Below are positions 9,616 to 17,566 of a stretch of 64,000 bases of DNA, piece after piece. Each line of letters opens with the position of its first letter. The stretch's first letter is position 1. The position numbers and the translations under genes are program-made. The notes below the pieces were generated by a model, which was not told the DNA's origin, searched no databases, and worked only from the letters and a program-made list of their open reading frames with translations. Origin of the DNA: Streptomyces sp. NBC_01231 (GTDB lineage: Bacteria; Actinomycetota; Actinomycetes; Streptomycetales; Streptomycetaceae); NCBI GenBank assembly GCA_035999765.1, contig CP108521.1, positions 10,602,001 to 10,666,000 of the forward strand, given 5' to 3'.

Positions 9616-9720
9616 CGGCTCGACCAACCCGGACGACTGGCCCCGCGCCTGGTACGCCCGCCGCGGATTTACCCCGATCGGCCGCACCCACAGCTTCACC
9701 CGCTCGCACGCCGGCAGTCT
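9616..9720 (+). pseudogene. GNAT acetyltransferase C-terminal remnant
   Basis: The plus strand encodes DDWPRAWYARRGFTPIGRTH. The WYxRxGF..GR pattern is the typical final beta-bulge of GNAT N-acetyltransferases. No acetyl-CoA binding loop or start codon precedes it, and the frame then runs into unrelated sequence ending at a large inverted repeat. Confidence 0.5.
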
Positions 9721-9803
9721 GAACGCCGCCGTTCTCACCCCTTCAGACGCCTCCAGCACAGGGCGCCCCGGGGGGGGCATCCTGCCCACGGAGCTCACGT
9801 CGC

Positions 9804-9848
9804 AGATTGCGTGAGACGTCGGCCCTCGCCTCGTCTCACGCAATCTGA
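9804..9848. repeat. Perfect 16-bp inverted repeat
   Basis: CAGATTGCGTGAGACG at 9804-9819 is exactly inverted at 9833-9848 around a 13-nt spacer. It sits between remnants, not behind an intact gene. It could be a terminator of a lost gene, or the end of a small mobile element or its deletion product. Confidence 0.7.
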
Positions 9849-10028
9849 ACCACCGCAGGTCTTTGTGAGGCATCTGGTTGTACGTCGCTGTCAATCTCGG
9901 GCATCAACTGGACTACCAGCCCCGCACCACCACCGGCCCCTGGATCCGCAGCAAGTTCAACTCACTCGTCGAGGCCACAGCCAAATATGTCACCACCTCG
10001 GATGGGGTCGGCTCTTCCGCGGTGACCA
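9849..10028 (+). other. Unidentified open frame, possible gene tail
   Basis: A frame with good codon use encodes NLGHQLDYQPRTTTGPWIRS, then KFNSLVEATAKYVTTSDG, ending just inside the convergent TetR gene. No start or family could be recognised. It may be the 3' end of a gene cut at the inverted repeat before it. Confidence 0.3.
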
Positions 10029-10658
10029 TCACGAAGGGCCCGAGTCGTGATCGATGAGGGACACGTCGGACACCAGAGCGCGGGCAGTGTCGGCGAAGTA
10101 TTCCTCGTCGGCAGCAGGGGCGAGGCCGAGAGGGACGCCCTGGCTGAGGCCGACGAACAGCGCCCTGAGTGCCGTGGTCATACGTTGTGCCTGCCGCGAC
10201 GTCACGAAGCTTCCATTGTGCGATCTTCCAGTGAACAGCGCGATCAGGTGGTTCTCCTGCGATCGGATAGACGTGGCGAGCTGGGACCTCAGCTCTGGGT
10301 CATGCAGGGCCATATCCAGCAGGGTGATCTGGAGCGACAGCCGAGGCAGCGCGTCGGGACCGTCACAACTACGCCGGTAGTACCGAGCGAAGGCGTCGAC
10401 CGCTTCAAGCAGATCCAGTCCAGCGGGGACCGCCTGCTCAACCTCTTCGTAGTACGGCCGCAGGTAGTCGGCTACCAGGGCGACTACCAGGCCGTTCTTG
10501 CTCCCGAACAGCGAGTAGATGGCACCGGTGGTCAAATCGGCCCGTTCGGCGATCTCCTCAAGCTTGGCCCGATACCCGTCTCGGGAAACTACCTGGAACG
10601 CAGCATCCAGCAAGGCGCGGCGGTTGCGTTCCCTGGCCTCCGCTCTCGTCATTCTCAT
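10029..10658 (-). CDS. TetR/AcrR-family transcriptional regulator
   Basis: This 209-residue repressor-type protein has an N-terminal TetR helix-turn-helix (LEEIAERADLTTGAIYSLFGSK in two helices, roughly residues 25-50) and an all-helical ligand domain. It is divergent from the four-helix membrane protein at 10724, and the 65-bp gap holds two short inverted repeats that are candidate operators. The likely role is ligand-relieved repression of the membrane protein gene and of itself. The ligand is unknown. Confidence 0.85.
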   Translation of the reverse strand: MRMTRAEARERNRRALLDAAFQVVSRDGYRAKLEEIAERADLTTGAIYSLFGSKNGLVVALVADYLRPYYEEVEQAVPAGLDLLEAVDAFARYYRRSCDGPDALPRLSLQITLLDMALHDPELRSQLATSIRSQENHLIALFTGRSHNGSFVTSRQAQRMTTALRALFVGLSQGVPLGLAPAADEEYFADTARALVSDVSLIDHDSGPS

Positions 10659-10687
10659 AATTTGATTATTGCCGTAATCTCGTTACG
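10657..10687. promoter_or_regulatory. Candidate TetR operators between divergent genes
   Basis: Two inverted repeats lie in the divergent gap: ATAAT-TTG-ATTAT at 10657-10669 and CGTAA-TCTCG-TTACG at 10673-10687. The first overlaps the TetR start codon. This placement suits autoregulation but is inferred from symmetry only. Confidence 0.4.
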
Positions 10688-10723
10688 AAACAGGTCGGGA
10701 CGAGCCTTCAAGGAGGAACGCTC

Positions 10724-11146
10724 ATGGCCCAGGTCGCACCGCCGATGGCGCGCCGGACGGCGGGGATCATCGCCGATGGCGTCTTCAAGGTGCTGCTCGC
10801 CGCTGTCTACATCGCCGGCGCTGCCCCGCTCGGCCGTCTGTTCGGCGTGTCCGCCTGGCTGATGGTTGTCTCCGGTCTGGCCCTGCTGATCGGTGGTGGG
10901 ATCGAAATCCGATACGTGCGTAGACGACCGATGCGCACCTACACGCGACTCATGGTCGCCTACGACAGCGGCTGGGTACTGACGGCCCTGGACGGCCTTC
11001 TGATGGCGCGGCAGGGCAGCAGCGCCGGGGGCGAGGTATGGATCGGCTACCAGATAGCCGCCCCCGTCGTGTTCGCCGCACTACTGGCCGCCGCCACCCC
11101 CACGCAGACGACCTCGAATGCTCGCACGGAGCACCCCACCCGCTGA
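10724..11146 (+). CDS. Small four-helix integral membrane protein
   Basis: This 140-residue protein starts after AAGGAGGAACGCTC, an excellent ribosome site. Four hydrophobic segments are visible (about residues 13-32, 38-55, 72-90 and 107-125), separated by Arg-rich loops (RYVRRRPMRTY), as in small DoxX/DUF-type membrane proteins. Divergent pairing with a TetR regulator suggests an inducible membrane function such as stress tolerance or efflux assistance. No catalytic residue or known family is evident. Confidence 0.75.
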   Translation: MAQVAPPMARRTAGIIADGVFKVLLAAVYIAGAAPLGRLFGVSAWLMVVSGLALLIGGGIEIRYVRRRPMRTYTRLMVAYDSGWVLTALDGLLMARQGSSAGGEVWIGYQIAAPVVFAALLAAATPTQTTSNARTEHPTR

Positions 11147-11606
11147 CGATGCCGCCGAGTGAAAGGTCCTTCAGGTTCCCGGCCCAGCTGGTGCTCCAGA
11201 AGCCCTGCACCTCGGATTGAGCGAGACAGTCGACCCACCCCCGTCTCGCTCAAACCGAGGAACCCCAGGTCACGAACTCACACTGCCTCACCTTCAGCGA
11301 GACCGGACAGTTCGGTAGCCCGCCGATTTTCACGCCGTGAAAAATCACGGAAGGGTAACGCCCCCGTGTGGGGTGACGCTCCCACGATCGAGTGACACCA
11401 GGTCGATCCGCTCAGCGAGTTGGCTACGCTGCTCGTCAAACGGCAGCGGCAAGGCCGTGCTCCCTGAACGCCATAGGCCCACCGGCGTTCATCCACGGGC
11501 GGCGAAGGAGCTCAGCTTCAAACCGCAACTACGCGCACCATCAACCCGGCTGACGGCCCGATCGCCGTACCGGCGGGCCGACTGGTACGGAGAACCAGGA
11601 CCTCTC
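11147..11606. other. Gene-poor stretch
   Basis: Short open frames on both strands show no recognisable motif and poor codon bias. An imperfect symmetric element (TTTCACGCCGTGAAAA, near 11327-11342) is visible. Nothing else can be supported here. Confidence 0.45.
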
Positions 11607-11708
11607 ATGCGTAGTGAGCGGATCAGCCGACTCGCCGCCCGCCGCCAGCAGTACACGAACGAGACCTACCAGCAGGCCCGCGGCTGGCTCGGACGCTGGC
11701 GCAGCTGA
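11607..11708 (+). CDS. Very small basic protein (33 aa)
   Basis: An ATG with AGGA six bases upstream opens a 33-codon frame (MRSERISRLAARRQQYTNET and on to GWLGRWRS). It is followed 26 nt after the stop by a perfect 12-bp hairpin terminator. Ribosome site, codon use and terminator make a real gene plausible. The basic, helical composition resembles small proteins of actinobacterial mobile elements. No function can be given. Confidence 0.45.
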   Translation: MRSERISRLAARRQQYTNETYQQARGWLGRWRS

Positions 11709-11734
11709 CCGGCCAAGCCTCCCGGCACCGCGAC

Positions 11735-11762
11735 GGCTTGCCCAGGGTCGCCTGGGCAAGCC
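11735..11762 (+). terminator. Hairpin terminator
   Basis: A 12-bp perfect stem (GGCTTGCCCAGG at 11735-11746 with 11751-11762) with a GTCG tetraloop is followed by CTCGTTGT. It probably ends the 33-residue gene's transcript. Confidence 0.8.
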
Positions 11763-11796
11763 CTCGTTGTCGGTGGCGGCTGGAAGGCTGAACGAT

Positions 11797-12069
11797 ATGG
11801 ACAGCGACGATGAGCGGCTGCTGCGCGGCCGGATCTACGGCACCGACCCCGACCACCCCGGGCCACGGACCGGCCGAGCCTACGCCGAACTGGTCGGCGG
11901 CCCGCTGGACGGCCTGCTGCTCGACATCACCGGCTGGACGCAGGACGAGATCGACACCGGCGTCTCCCTCCAGACCGAGCTCGGGCAGTTCGGACCCGGC
12001 GGCCGGGCTGTGTACGACCCGCGTCCCGGCGACCCGGCCCGCTGGGACTGGGGCGGCGACAGCCCTTGA
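11797..12069 (+). CDS. Conserved small acidic protein, partner of DUF6207
   Basis: This 90-residue protein has the conserved-looking blocks ERLLRGRIYG, RAYAELVGGPLDGLLLDI and DPARWDWGGDSP. A diverged copy lies at 40787-41052, also immediately followed by a DUF6207-type frame, so the two genes form a conserved pair. The VGGPLDG..LD pattern recalls small Streptomyces proteins of unknown function. No catalytic motif is seen. This copy is intact while its downstream partner is broken. Confidence 0.7.
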   Translation: MDSDDERLLRGRIYGTDPDHPGPRTGRAYAELVGGPLDGLLLDITGWTQDEIDTGVSLQTELGQFGPGGRAVYDPRPGDPARWDWGGDSP

Positions 12070-12143
12070 CGGCCGCCCACTCGGCCGAGTGAAGACACAG
12101 CAGCGGCGGAACCCGCCCCGAGCGCCCGGGCGTAGAGCCGTAC

Positions 12144-12315
12144 GTGAACCCGGTCAACGAGGCGCACGTGCGTGACCCGGGCCTGGTCGTCGTCGACGTC
12201 GCGGCCGCCCGACGACGCCACCGCTATGGCCTTCCAGCAGCTGCTCGCCGACCGGTGGGCGACGGCGACAGCGGAACACACGACCCGGGAGCGGGCGAGC
12301 CCGGCGTACGACTGA
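12144..12315 (+). pseudogene. DUF6207-type small protein, frameshifted and truncated (copy 1)
   Basis: Starting GTG-AAC, the frame reads NEAHVRDPGLVVVDVAAA. After a one-base insertion in the run near 12200-12210 it continues as DDATAMAFQQLLADRWATAT. This is the DUF6207 pattern of Streptomyces. Similarity stops after EPGVRL, where a serine-recombinase fragment begins in frame. A second copy at 41127 breaks off at nearly the same residue. Function of the family is unknown. Confidence 0.7.
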
Positions 12316-12569
12316 CCGTGGCCAAGCTCCGCCGCGGCCGCCGCATCGAGGGAGAGAACGGCCAGTACGCCTACGGCGCCCCGCCCTACGGCTGGCCGGC
12401 ACACAAGAAAGAACTGACCCCGGAGGAGAAGGAGCAGGCCGGTCGCGCTCGCGCCCGCCAGCTCCGCGAAAAGGACGAGCTGTCCTACCGGGAGATCGCC
12501 GCCGTCCTGGAGGCCGAGGGCGTTCAGCCCAAGCGCGGGGAGCGTTGGCACCCGGAGGCCGTCCGGTGA
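12316..12569 (+). pseudogene. Large serine recombinase fragment (middle domain)
   Basis: LRRGRRIEGENGQYAYGAPP followed by YGWPAHKKELTPEEKEQ and YREIAAVLEAEGVQPKRGER matches the recombinase domain of large serine resolvase/integrase proteins. The Ser catalytic domain and the C-terminus are absent. The frame ends at a TGA directly before another transposase fragment. It probably belonged to an integrative element whose FtsK/Tra remnant lies at 16.7-17.3 kb. Confidence 0.7.
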
Positions 12570-12623
12570 TTGCTCACGAACAGCAGCAACCAGGCCCCCA
12601 CACTTCGGAAGCGGTAGCGAGAC

Positions 12624-12776
12624 AAGGCACTGGCCGCAGTGCGCGCCCCGGTCGAGCACGGCTTCGCACACCTGAAGAACTGGCGCGTCCTGGGCAAAGT
12701 CCGCACGGATCCGAGGTGGGCGACCGCGCTGGTGCGGGCCCTGCTGGTCCTCACGAACAAGGAAGTTGCCCGATGA
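12624..12776 (+). pseudogene. IS5/HARBI-type transposase C-terminal fragment
   Basis: The frame reads VRAPVEHGFAHLKNWRVLGK and on to LLVLTNKEVAR. It contains the conserved E-x-x-[FA]..LK-W..L helix of DDE superfamily 4 transposases and ends at a TGA at 12774-12776. The rest of the element is missing. Confidence 0.65.
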
Positions 12777-13152
12777 CCGACGATCTTGTCGCTGGACTCC
12801 CGCCCCGGACCTGGCCGAGCACCCCGACGTCTACGCACACCAGCCAGCCCGATCTGCACTTTTCACGATGCACACTGCTCACTGTGCCCGCACGGCAGTC
12901 AGCAGCGGTCGCACCTCTTGACCCCCGTTGCGCCATGCGCCTACGCTCCGGCTGCAAACATCGGATGCCTTCGCGAAGTTGGAAGGCTCGATTCGTGTTC
13001 CAAGTCGTCTACCAGTCTACCCGTCACCGCAGCGACATTGACTTGACGCACTATCCGAACTGTGAAAACAGCCTGGCTGACGTGCTCTGGCCAGGGCAGG
13101 CGCTCATTCCACAGCTGGCTACCTGGTCGCCAGCCGGATGCTCGGAGATCCG
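12777..13152. other. Upstream region of the second beta-helix gene
   Basis: About 375 bp contain no supportable gene. GGAG at 13144-13147 provides the ribosome site for the ATG at 13153. No convincing -35/-10 pair was found, so the promoter is unassigned. Confidence 0.45.
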
Positions 13153-15840
13153 ATGACTAGATTCGTTCGTTTGGCCTCCGGCTTTGCCGCAGCCCTGTTC
13201 GTCGGCGCTCTCGGCACCGCGGCCTCCTCCTCCGCGGCGCCGACGCCGCCCTCTGTGCTGCTCCGCGCGGCACCGGACGGATCCGGATCGGCGTGCACCC
13301 TGTCGCGGCCGTGCTCCGTGCTCGGCGCACAGCAACGTGAGCGGCAGGCGCTGGCCGGCAACGAGGGCGCGGGCCGGGACGTCGTCGTCATGCTGTCCGA
13401 CGGCACGTACCGGCTCACCGCGCCACTGCGGTTCGGGCCGGCCGACTCCGGCCGGAACGGACATCGGGTGACCTGGACCTCCGCACCCGGCGCTCGTCCC
13501 GTGCTGAACGGCGCGACACGTGTGAGGGGTTGGCGGCTGACCGATCCGGCGAAGAATGTCTGGTCCGCTCCGGTACCCGCGGGCCTCGCCACACGGCAGA
13601 TCTATGTCGACGGCAAGCAGGCGCCGATCGCGCAGACCACTCCGGATGAGCAGGGCGTCACCTTCGCGGCCGCCGACGGCGGTTACACCACCTCGCCGGA
13701 CTGGGCCGCCGGACTGCGGGACCGTATCGGTGCCGCCGCGATGTCACGGGTGGAGTTCGTCTACACAGGGAAGAACGGGGACTGGACCGAGTCGCGCTGC
13801 CGCGTCGACTCGGTCAGCGGAACCACCGTGCTGATGCAGCAACCCTGCTGGCGCAACATCACCAGCCGCCCGGTGTTCACCCAGGCATCCGGAGGCCTGC
13901 CCAACATGAAACCGGGCACCGCGCCGACCCGGATGGAGAACGCCTACCCGTTCCTGCACACCGGGCAGTGGTATCTCGACCCGAAGCGGCAGGTGTTGAA
14001 CTACGTTCCGCTGCCGGGGCAGGACGTGAACCGCCTCGACATCGAGGCGCCTCGGCTGACCTCGCTGGTCACGGGTGCCGGCACGCTCGACCAGCCGGTG
14101 CACGACATCACCTTCAGGGGGCTGCGGTTCGCGTACGCGACATGGAACGAGCCGAGTTCGGCCGCCGGGTTCGCCGACGTGCAGGACAACCTGCGGCTCA
14201 CCGGCTACGACCCCACCCACCCGCAGGGGACGTGCACGTTCGGAACCCCGCCGGGCACCTGCCCGTTCGGCTCGTTGACCCGTCAGCCGGGCAATGTGCA
14301 GTGGCGTGCCGCGCACGACGTGACCTTCGAACGGAACACGTTCACCGGCCTGGGCGCGGCAGGGCTGGTCTTCGAGTACGGCAGCCGGCACAACACGATT
14401 CAGGGCAACGTGTTCAGCGGTATCGCCGGCAACGGTGTGATCCTCGGCGACACCACCGACCCGCACCCGTCCGACGTGGGCGCCGACGACCGGGAGATCA
14501 ACGCGTACAACACGATCGACAACAACCTGATCGAGCACGTCGGCACCGACTACCCGAGCGCGGCGGCCATCACGCTGTTCTTCACGCAGCACACGTCGGT
14601 GACGCACAACGACATCCGGGACGTGCCGTACACCGGGATCAGTGCGGGTGTCATCCAGGGGCACGTCGACAACGTCGACCACCCCGACAACACCACGAAC
14701 GTCAACAGTGACAACACGATCAGCGCCAACCTGATCCACGGCTTCATGCAGGTGCTCAGCGACGGTGGTGCCATCTACGCCGAAGGCCACCAGGGCCAGA
14801 CCGTCCTCGCCGCCGACGGCTCCGTCGACCGCGCCGCAAGCATCGCGCACGGACTGCACGCCGTGGGCAACGTCGCCTACGACCAGGGCAACGTCAACTT
14901 CACCTGGTACGACGACGCGGGAGCGCAGTGGATCAACTGGGATGGCAATGTCGAATGGAACGGCAGGCTGGCACAGGGCGGCTGCCAGACCACCGGACAC
15001 TTCGACGTGACGGGCAACTACTCCGCGCAGCCCATCGGCCAGTACCACTGCACGCCGCCCGGCGGCACCGACGTCACCTACACGGACAACAAGGCCCTGC
15101 CCCTGCGGCCGACGGCGAGCGACCTGCCGTCGGGGACGGTACGTGACGCCGGCCTGCAAGACGGCTTCCGGGACCTCGCGACCGACCGGGCCCCACAGGT
15201 CAGCTACGCCCAGGCCGCAGGCGGAACGGTCTTCGTGGCCGGGGACGGGTTCACGTCCGGCACACGGGTGAGCTTCGCCGGAACGCCCCCCGCGACCGTG
15301 ACGGTGCACTCGCCCGCCTTTCTGACCGCCACCGTGCCATCCGGCACGACGGTGACCTCGGTGACCGTCACGACCCCCGCCGGCACAGAGTCCCGCCCGG
15401 TGCCACCGCCCGATGTCGCGCTGGGCAAACCCGCCGAGCAGTCGTCGACGGTCTCGTCCAACTACCCTGCGAGCTATGCCGTGGACGATGACCTGCGCGA
15501 CTACGCGGGCACCAGGACCGAGGCGCAGCCGTGGTGGCAGGTCGACACGGGAGCCTCCTATCCGATCGACAAGATCGCGGTCCACAACCGGGCGGACTGC
15601 TGCGCCGACCGGCTCGCGGACTACTACATCTTCGTGTCCGACACCCCCTTCACATCCACCTCGCTCAACGACACTCTCGCTCAACCAGGAGTGTGGTGGA
15701 CACACAGGACCGAGCAGGCCGGTAGGCCGAGCACGATCGACGTGGGGCGCACCGGTCGATACGTCCGCGTCCAGCTCGCGGGGACCAACCAACTCGCACT
15801 CGCCGAGGTACAGGTCCTGACAGCGCCGCACAGCTACTGA
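13153..15840 (+). CDS. Secreted parallel beta-helix protein with IPT/TIG and F5/8C domains
   Basis: This 895-residue protein begins MTRFVRLASGFAAALF with a Sec signal ending SSSAA; the ATG at 13153 fits the GGAG site. The beta-helix part shares block order with the 3228-5852 protein (GTYRLTAPL, DSGRNGHRVTW, ITFRGLRFAYATW, GTCPFGSLTRQPGNV). Instead of fibronectin modules it ends with an IPT/TIG-like domain (from about PQVSYAQAAGGTVFVAG) and a discoidin/F5-8C carbohydrate-binding-like domain (LGKPAEQSST...WWQVDTGASYPIDKI). Both tails suit attachment to glycans outside the cell. It probably acts on the same polymer class as its paralogue. Enzyme family is unassigned. Confidence 0.85.
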   Translation: MTRFVRLASGFAAALFVGALGTAASSSAAPTPPSVLLRAAPDGSGSACTLSRPCSVLGAQQRERQALAGNEGAGRDVVVMLSDGTYRLTAPLRFGPADSGRNGHRVTWTSAPGARPVLNGATRVRGWRLTDPAKNVWSAPVPAGLATRQIYVDGKQAPIAQTTPDEQGVTFAAADGGYTTSPDWAAGLRDRIGAAAMSRVEFVYTGKNGDWTESRCRVDSVSGTTVLMQQPCWRNITSRPVFTQASGGLPNMKPGTAPTRMENAYPFLHTGQWYLDPKRQVLNYVPLPGQDVNRLDIEAPRLTSLVTGAGTLDQPVHDITFRGLRFAYATWNEPSSAAGFADVQDNLRLTGYDPTHPQGTCTFGTPPGTCPFGSLTRQPGNVQWRAAHDVTFERNTFTGLGAAGLVFEYGSRHNTIQGNVFSGIAGNGVILGDTTDPHPSDVGADDREINAYNTIDNNLIEHVGTDYPSAAAITLFFTQHTSVTHNDIRDVPYTGISAGVIQGHVDNVDHPDNTTNVNSDNTISANLIHGFMQVLSDGGAIYAEGHQGQTVLAADGSVDRAASIAHGLHAVGNVAYDQGNVNFTWYDDAGAQWINWDGNVEWNGRLAQGGCQTTGHFDVTGNYSAQPIGQYHCTPPGGTDVTYTDNKALPLRPTASDLPSGTVRDAGLQDGFRDLATDRAPQVSYAQAAGGTVFVAGDGFTSGTRVSFAGTPPATVTVHSPAFLTATVPSGTTVTSVTVTTPAGTESRPVPPPDVALGKPAEQSSTVSSNYPASYAVDDDLRDYAGTRTEAQPWWQVDTGASYPIDKIAVHNRADCCADRLADYYIFVSDTPFTSTSLNDTLAQPGVWWTHRTEQAGRPSTIDVGRTGRYVRVQLAGTNQLALAEVQVLTAPHSY

Positions 15841-15903
15841 AGGTGATCGGGTGATGTCGGACCATGCCTGACAGTTGAGGAGTGGTCCGGTAGGACCTTG
15901 CCG

Positions 15904-16530
15904 GTGAGGTACCCGCAGGTTGACGGGCTGGCCGACTTCTGCGAGCGGATCGGCCTTCCCAAGACGGAAGAGGAGGACGAGGCCGGCTGGAACTGCGACC
16001 AGTTGCTCGCACTCAATACCCGACGACTCTGTCCGATGGCGGACGACCATGCATCGCCATCGGCTGCACGCCGTTCCCCGAGTTCGTACCCGGGGACCAG
16101 AAGCGCCCAAAGCAACATTTCCAGGCAGGGGGCAGCGGGGCACCTGATGACGATCAACGGTCAGGCCAGTGAAGTGGCCAAGGCAGCATCCGCTGAAATG
16201 CACCACGGGGCAGGTCTCGCCGGAAGAGACCAGATTCCAAGGGGGTACACCTGTCGTCGGCCACATGTCCGGGGTGATGCCTGGCACTTGAAGAAGGTTC
16301 CGAAGAAGCGCGACATGACCGGGGTCATCACGGAGGCGATCCAGCACTACCGCCGGGTATGGATGACCACTGCGTTGGAGGACCTCGCTCGACAAGCCGA
16401 GGAAAGCGGCTTGGACGAAGAGGACCAGGAACGGGCCCACCAACTTCAGCAAGCGCTTGGGATCCTCCCCCCCCGGAGGGTTCGAACCCTGACAACGACC
16501 CATCCAATCCAGACGCTCGCGACGGAGTAA
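15904..16530 (+). other. Composite open frame, likely fused gene remnants
   Basis: The first part (VRYPQVDGLADFCERIGLPK, then EEEDEAGWNCDQLLALN) has good codon bias. The middle is low quality. The last part (MTGVITEAIQHYRRVWM, then LEDLARQAEESGLDEEDQER) again looks coding and helical. No family was recognised and no ribosome site is convincing. It lies just before an FtsK/Tra remnant, so it may be debris of the same integrative element. Confidence 0.3.
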
Positions 16531-16534
16531 CAGG

Positions 16535-16720
16535 GTGCAGGCCGAGACATTGGCGGGGCTAATGGGTCTCGTAGGTGCCGGTATCGGTGCCGCAGTCTCC
16601 ACGGGGGCGGTGATCTGGCAGCAACGGAAGACCGTCCAAGAGGCGGAGCGGACACATCTCCTCAGCCTGTCGGAGGCAGCACGACCATCCTGCGCACCCC
16701 TCACCGCCCAATTCCTGTAC
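16535..16720 (+). pseudogene. N-terminal fragment of a small membrane protein
   Basis: A GTG-started frame encodes AETLAGLMGLVGAGIGAAVS, then TGAVIWQQRKTVQEAERT: one hydrophobic helix followed by a charged coiled stretch. This is the arrangement of small membrane proteins in actinobacterial integrative elements. Similarity-like sequence ends near 16675, where an FtsK-like frame follows. Confidence 0.4.
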
Positions 16721-16728
16721 CAGGGCGC

Positions 16729-17314
16729 TCCGCCCTGGACCTCGACACCACGCGGATCTCCCACCTGTGGGCGGCGGAGCTGCAGACCGTGACGCACCGC
16801 AGCAACGTCGTCGGCATCCACGACGCCCTGGTCGGCCTAGCCACCGAGCTGAAGCGCCGCACCGACCTCGCCGTCCAGCACGACGAACGCCTCGACGACG
16901 TGCCGCGCCTGATTGTCGTCTTAGACCGGACCGACGGCACCATGCGCCACCTCGCCCGCTACTGGGAGACCTTCCGGCAGGAGGGAAAGCCGAAGAAGTC
17001 CCCGGCCATCACCGCCCTCAAGGAAGTCCTGTACGAGGGACGCCAGGCCCGCGTCCACGTCCTCTGCAACGGCCGGGCCTACGGCGGACTTTCTCCCTCC
17101 GTCCGCGAGCAGTTCGCCACCGTGATCCTCGTGCGGGGTTGGCACTTACACCTGGCAGCGGCCCGCCCCGATAGCCGGCCCCGCCCCGAGCACACCGCGC
17201 ATCCGGGCTGCGTCCGCGTCGTCCGGGCTTCACCGCCAACCAGACGCAGGCGCTCATCCTGACCGACACCGAAGCCGCCAACTGGCTCACCGTCACGGCG
17301 GCCGGGAAGATCTG
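16729..17314 (+). pseudogene. FtsK/SpoIIIE-type (Tra) DNA-translocase remnant
   Basis: The frame ALDLDTTRISHLWAAELQTV...THRSNVVGIHDALVGLATEL...PRLIVVLDRTDGTMRHL matches the second half of FtsK-like transfer ATPases of actinobacterial conjugative elements. LIVVLDR is the Walker B-like strand. Frame changes near 17140 and 17226 lead to GFTANQTQALILTDTEAANW and a stop. The P-loop half is missing. This is the clearest sign that a conjugative element once occupied this region. Confidence 0.65.
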
Positions 17315-17387
17315 ACCGCGCCTCGGATACTCCACGGGCCCCGGGGGTTCAGCCATGACATCCCCGGGGCCCGGCTCGAGGGTCGCA

Positions 17388-17392
17388 AGGTC
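17388..17392. repeat. Target site duplication, left copy
   Basis: AGGTC at 17388-17392 directly abuts the left inverted repeat and is repeated at 23102-23106 beyond the right one. A 5-bp duplication is the usual outcome of Tn3-family transposition. Confidence 0.9.
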
Positions 17393-17440
17393 CGGCCATG
17401 GGGACCAGTGGAGCAGTCAGTATCGGTGAGAACGATCATG
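17393..17440 (+). repeat. Tn3 left terminal inverted repeat (48 bp)
   Basis: It begins CGGCCATGGGGACCAGTGGA and ends GAACGATCATG. It is identical over 48 bases to the reverse complement of 23054-23101. The internal GGGG is the common Tn3-family signature. Here the match and the target duplication show that the true end lies seven bases further out. Confidence 0.95.
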
Positions 17441-17566
17441 ATCGGTGATGGTGGCCTGGCGGTGCCACCGCCCAGACACCGGGGAACAAGTAACCCGCCG
17501 GTAGGGAGTGGGCTCTACGGGGTTCAGCCAAGGTGAGGCCAAAAGCCACAACGGCTCTGCCGTGAC

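Noticed and set aside
16478..16489. GGGTTCGAACCC, a tRNA T-arm-like palindrome
   Set aside because: No acceptor or anticodon arm surrounds it and no CCA end follows. It is part of a GC-rich stretch, so neither a tRNA nor an attachment site can be supported.
13744..16821. A 1025-codon minus-strand frame over the second beta-helix gene
   Set aside because: Antisense shadow: it has no recognisable motifs and covers the strongly coding plus-strand gene.
17395..17399. Tn3 end placed at the GGGG motif (17400), with GCCAT as target duplication
   Set aside because: The bases beyond GGGG also match in inverted form and are not direct repeats. Extending to 48 bp gives perfect AGGTC direct duplications, so the boundary was moved outward.
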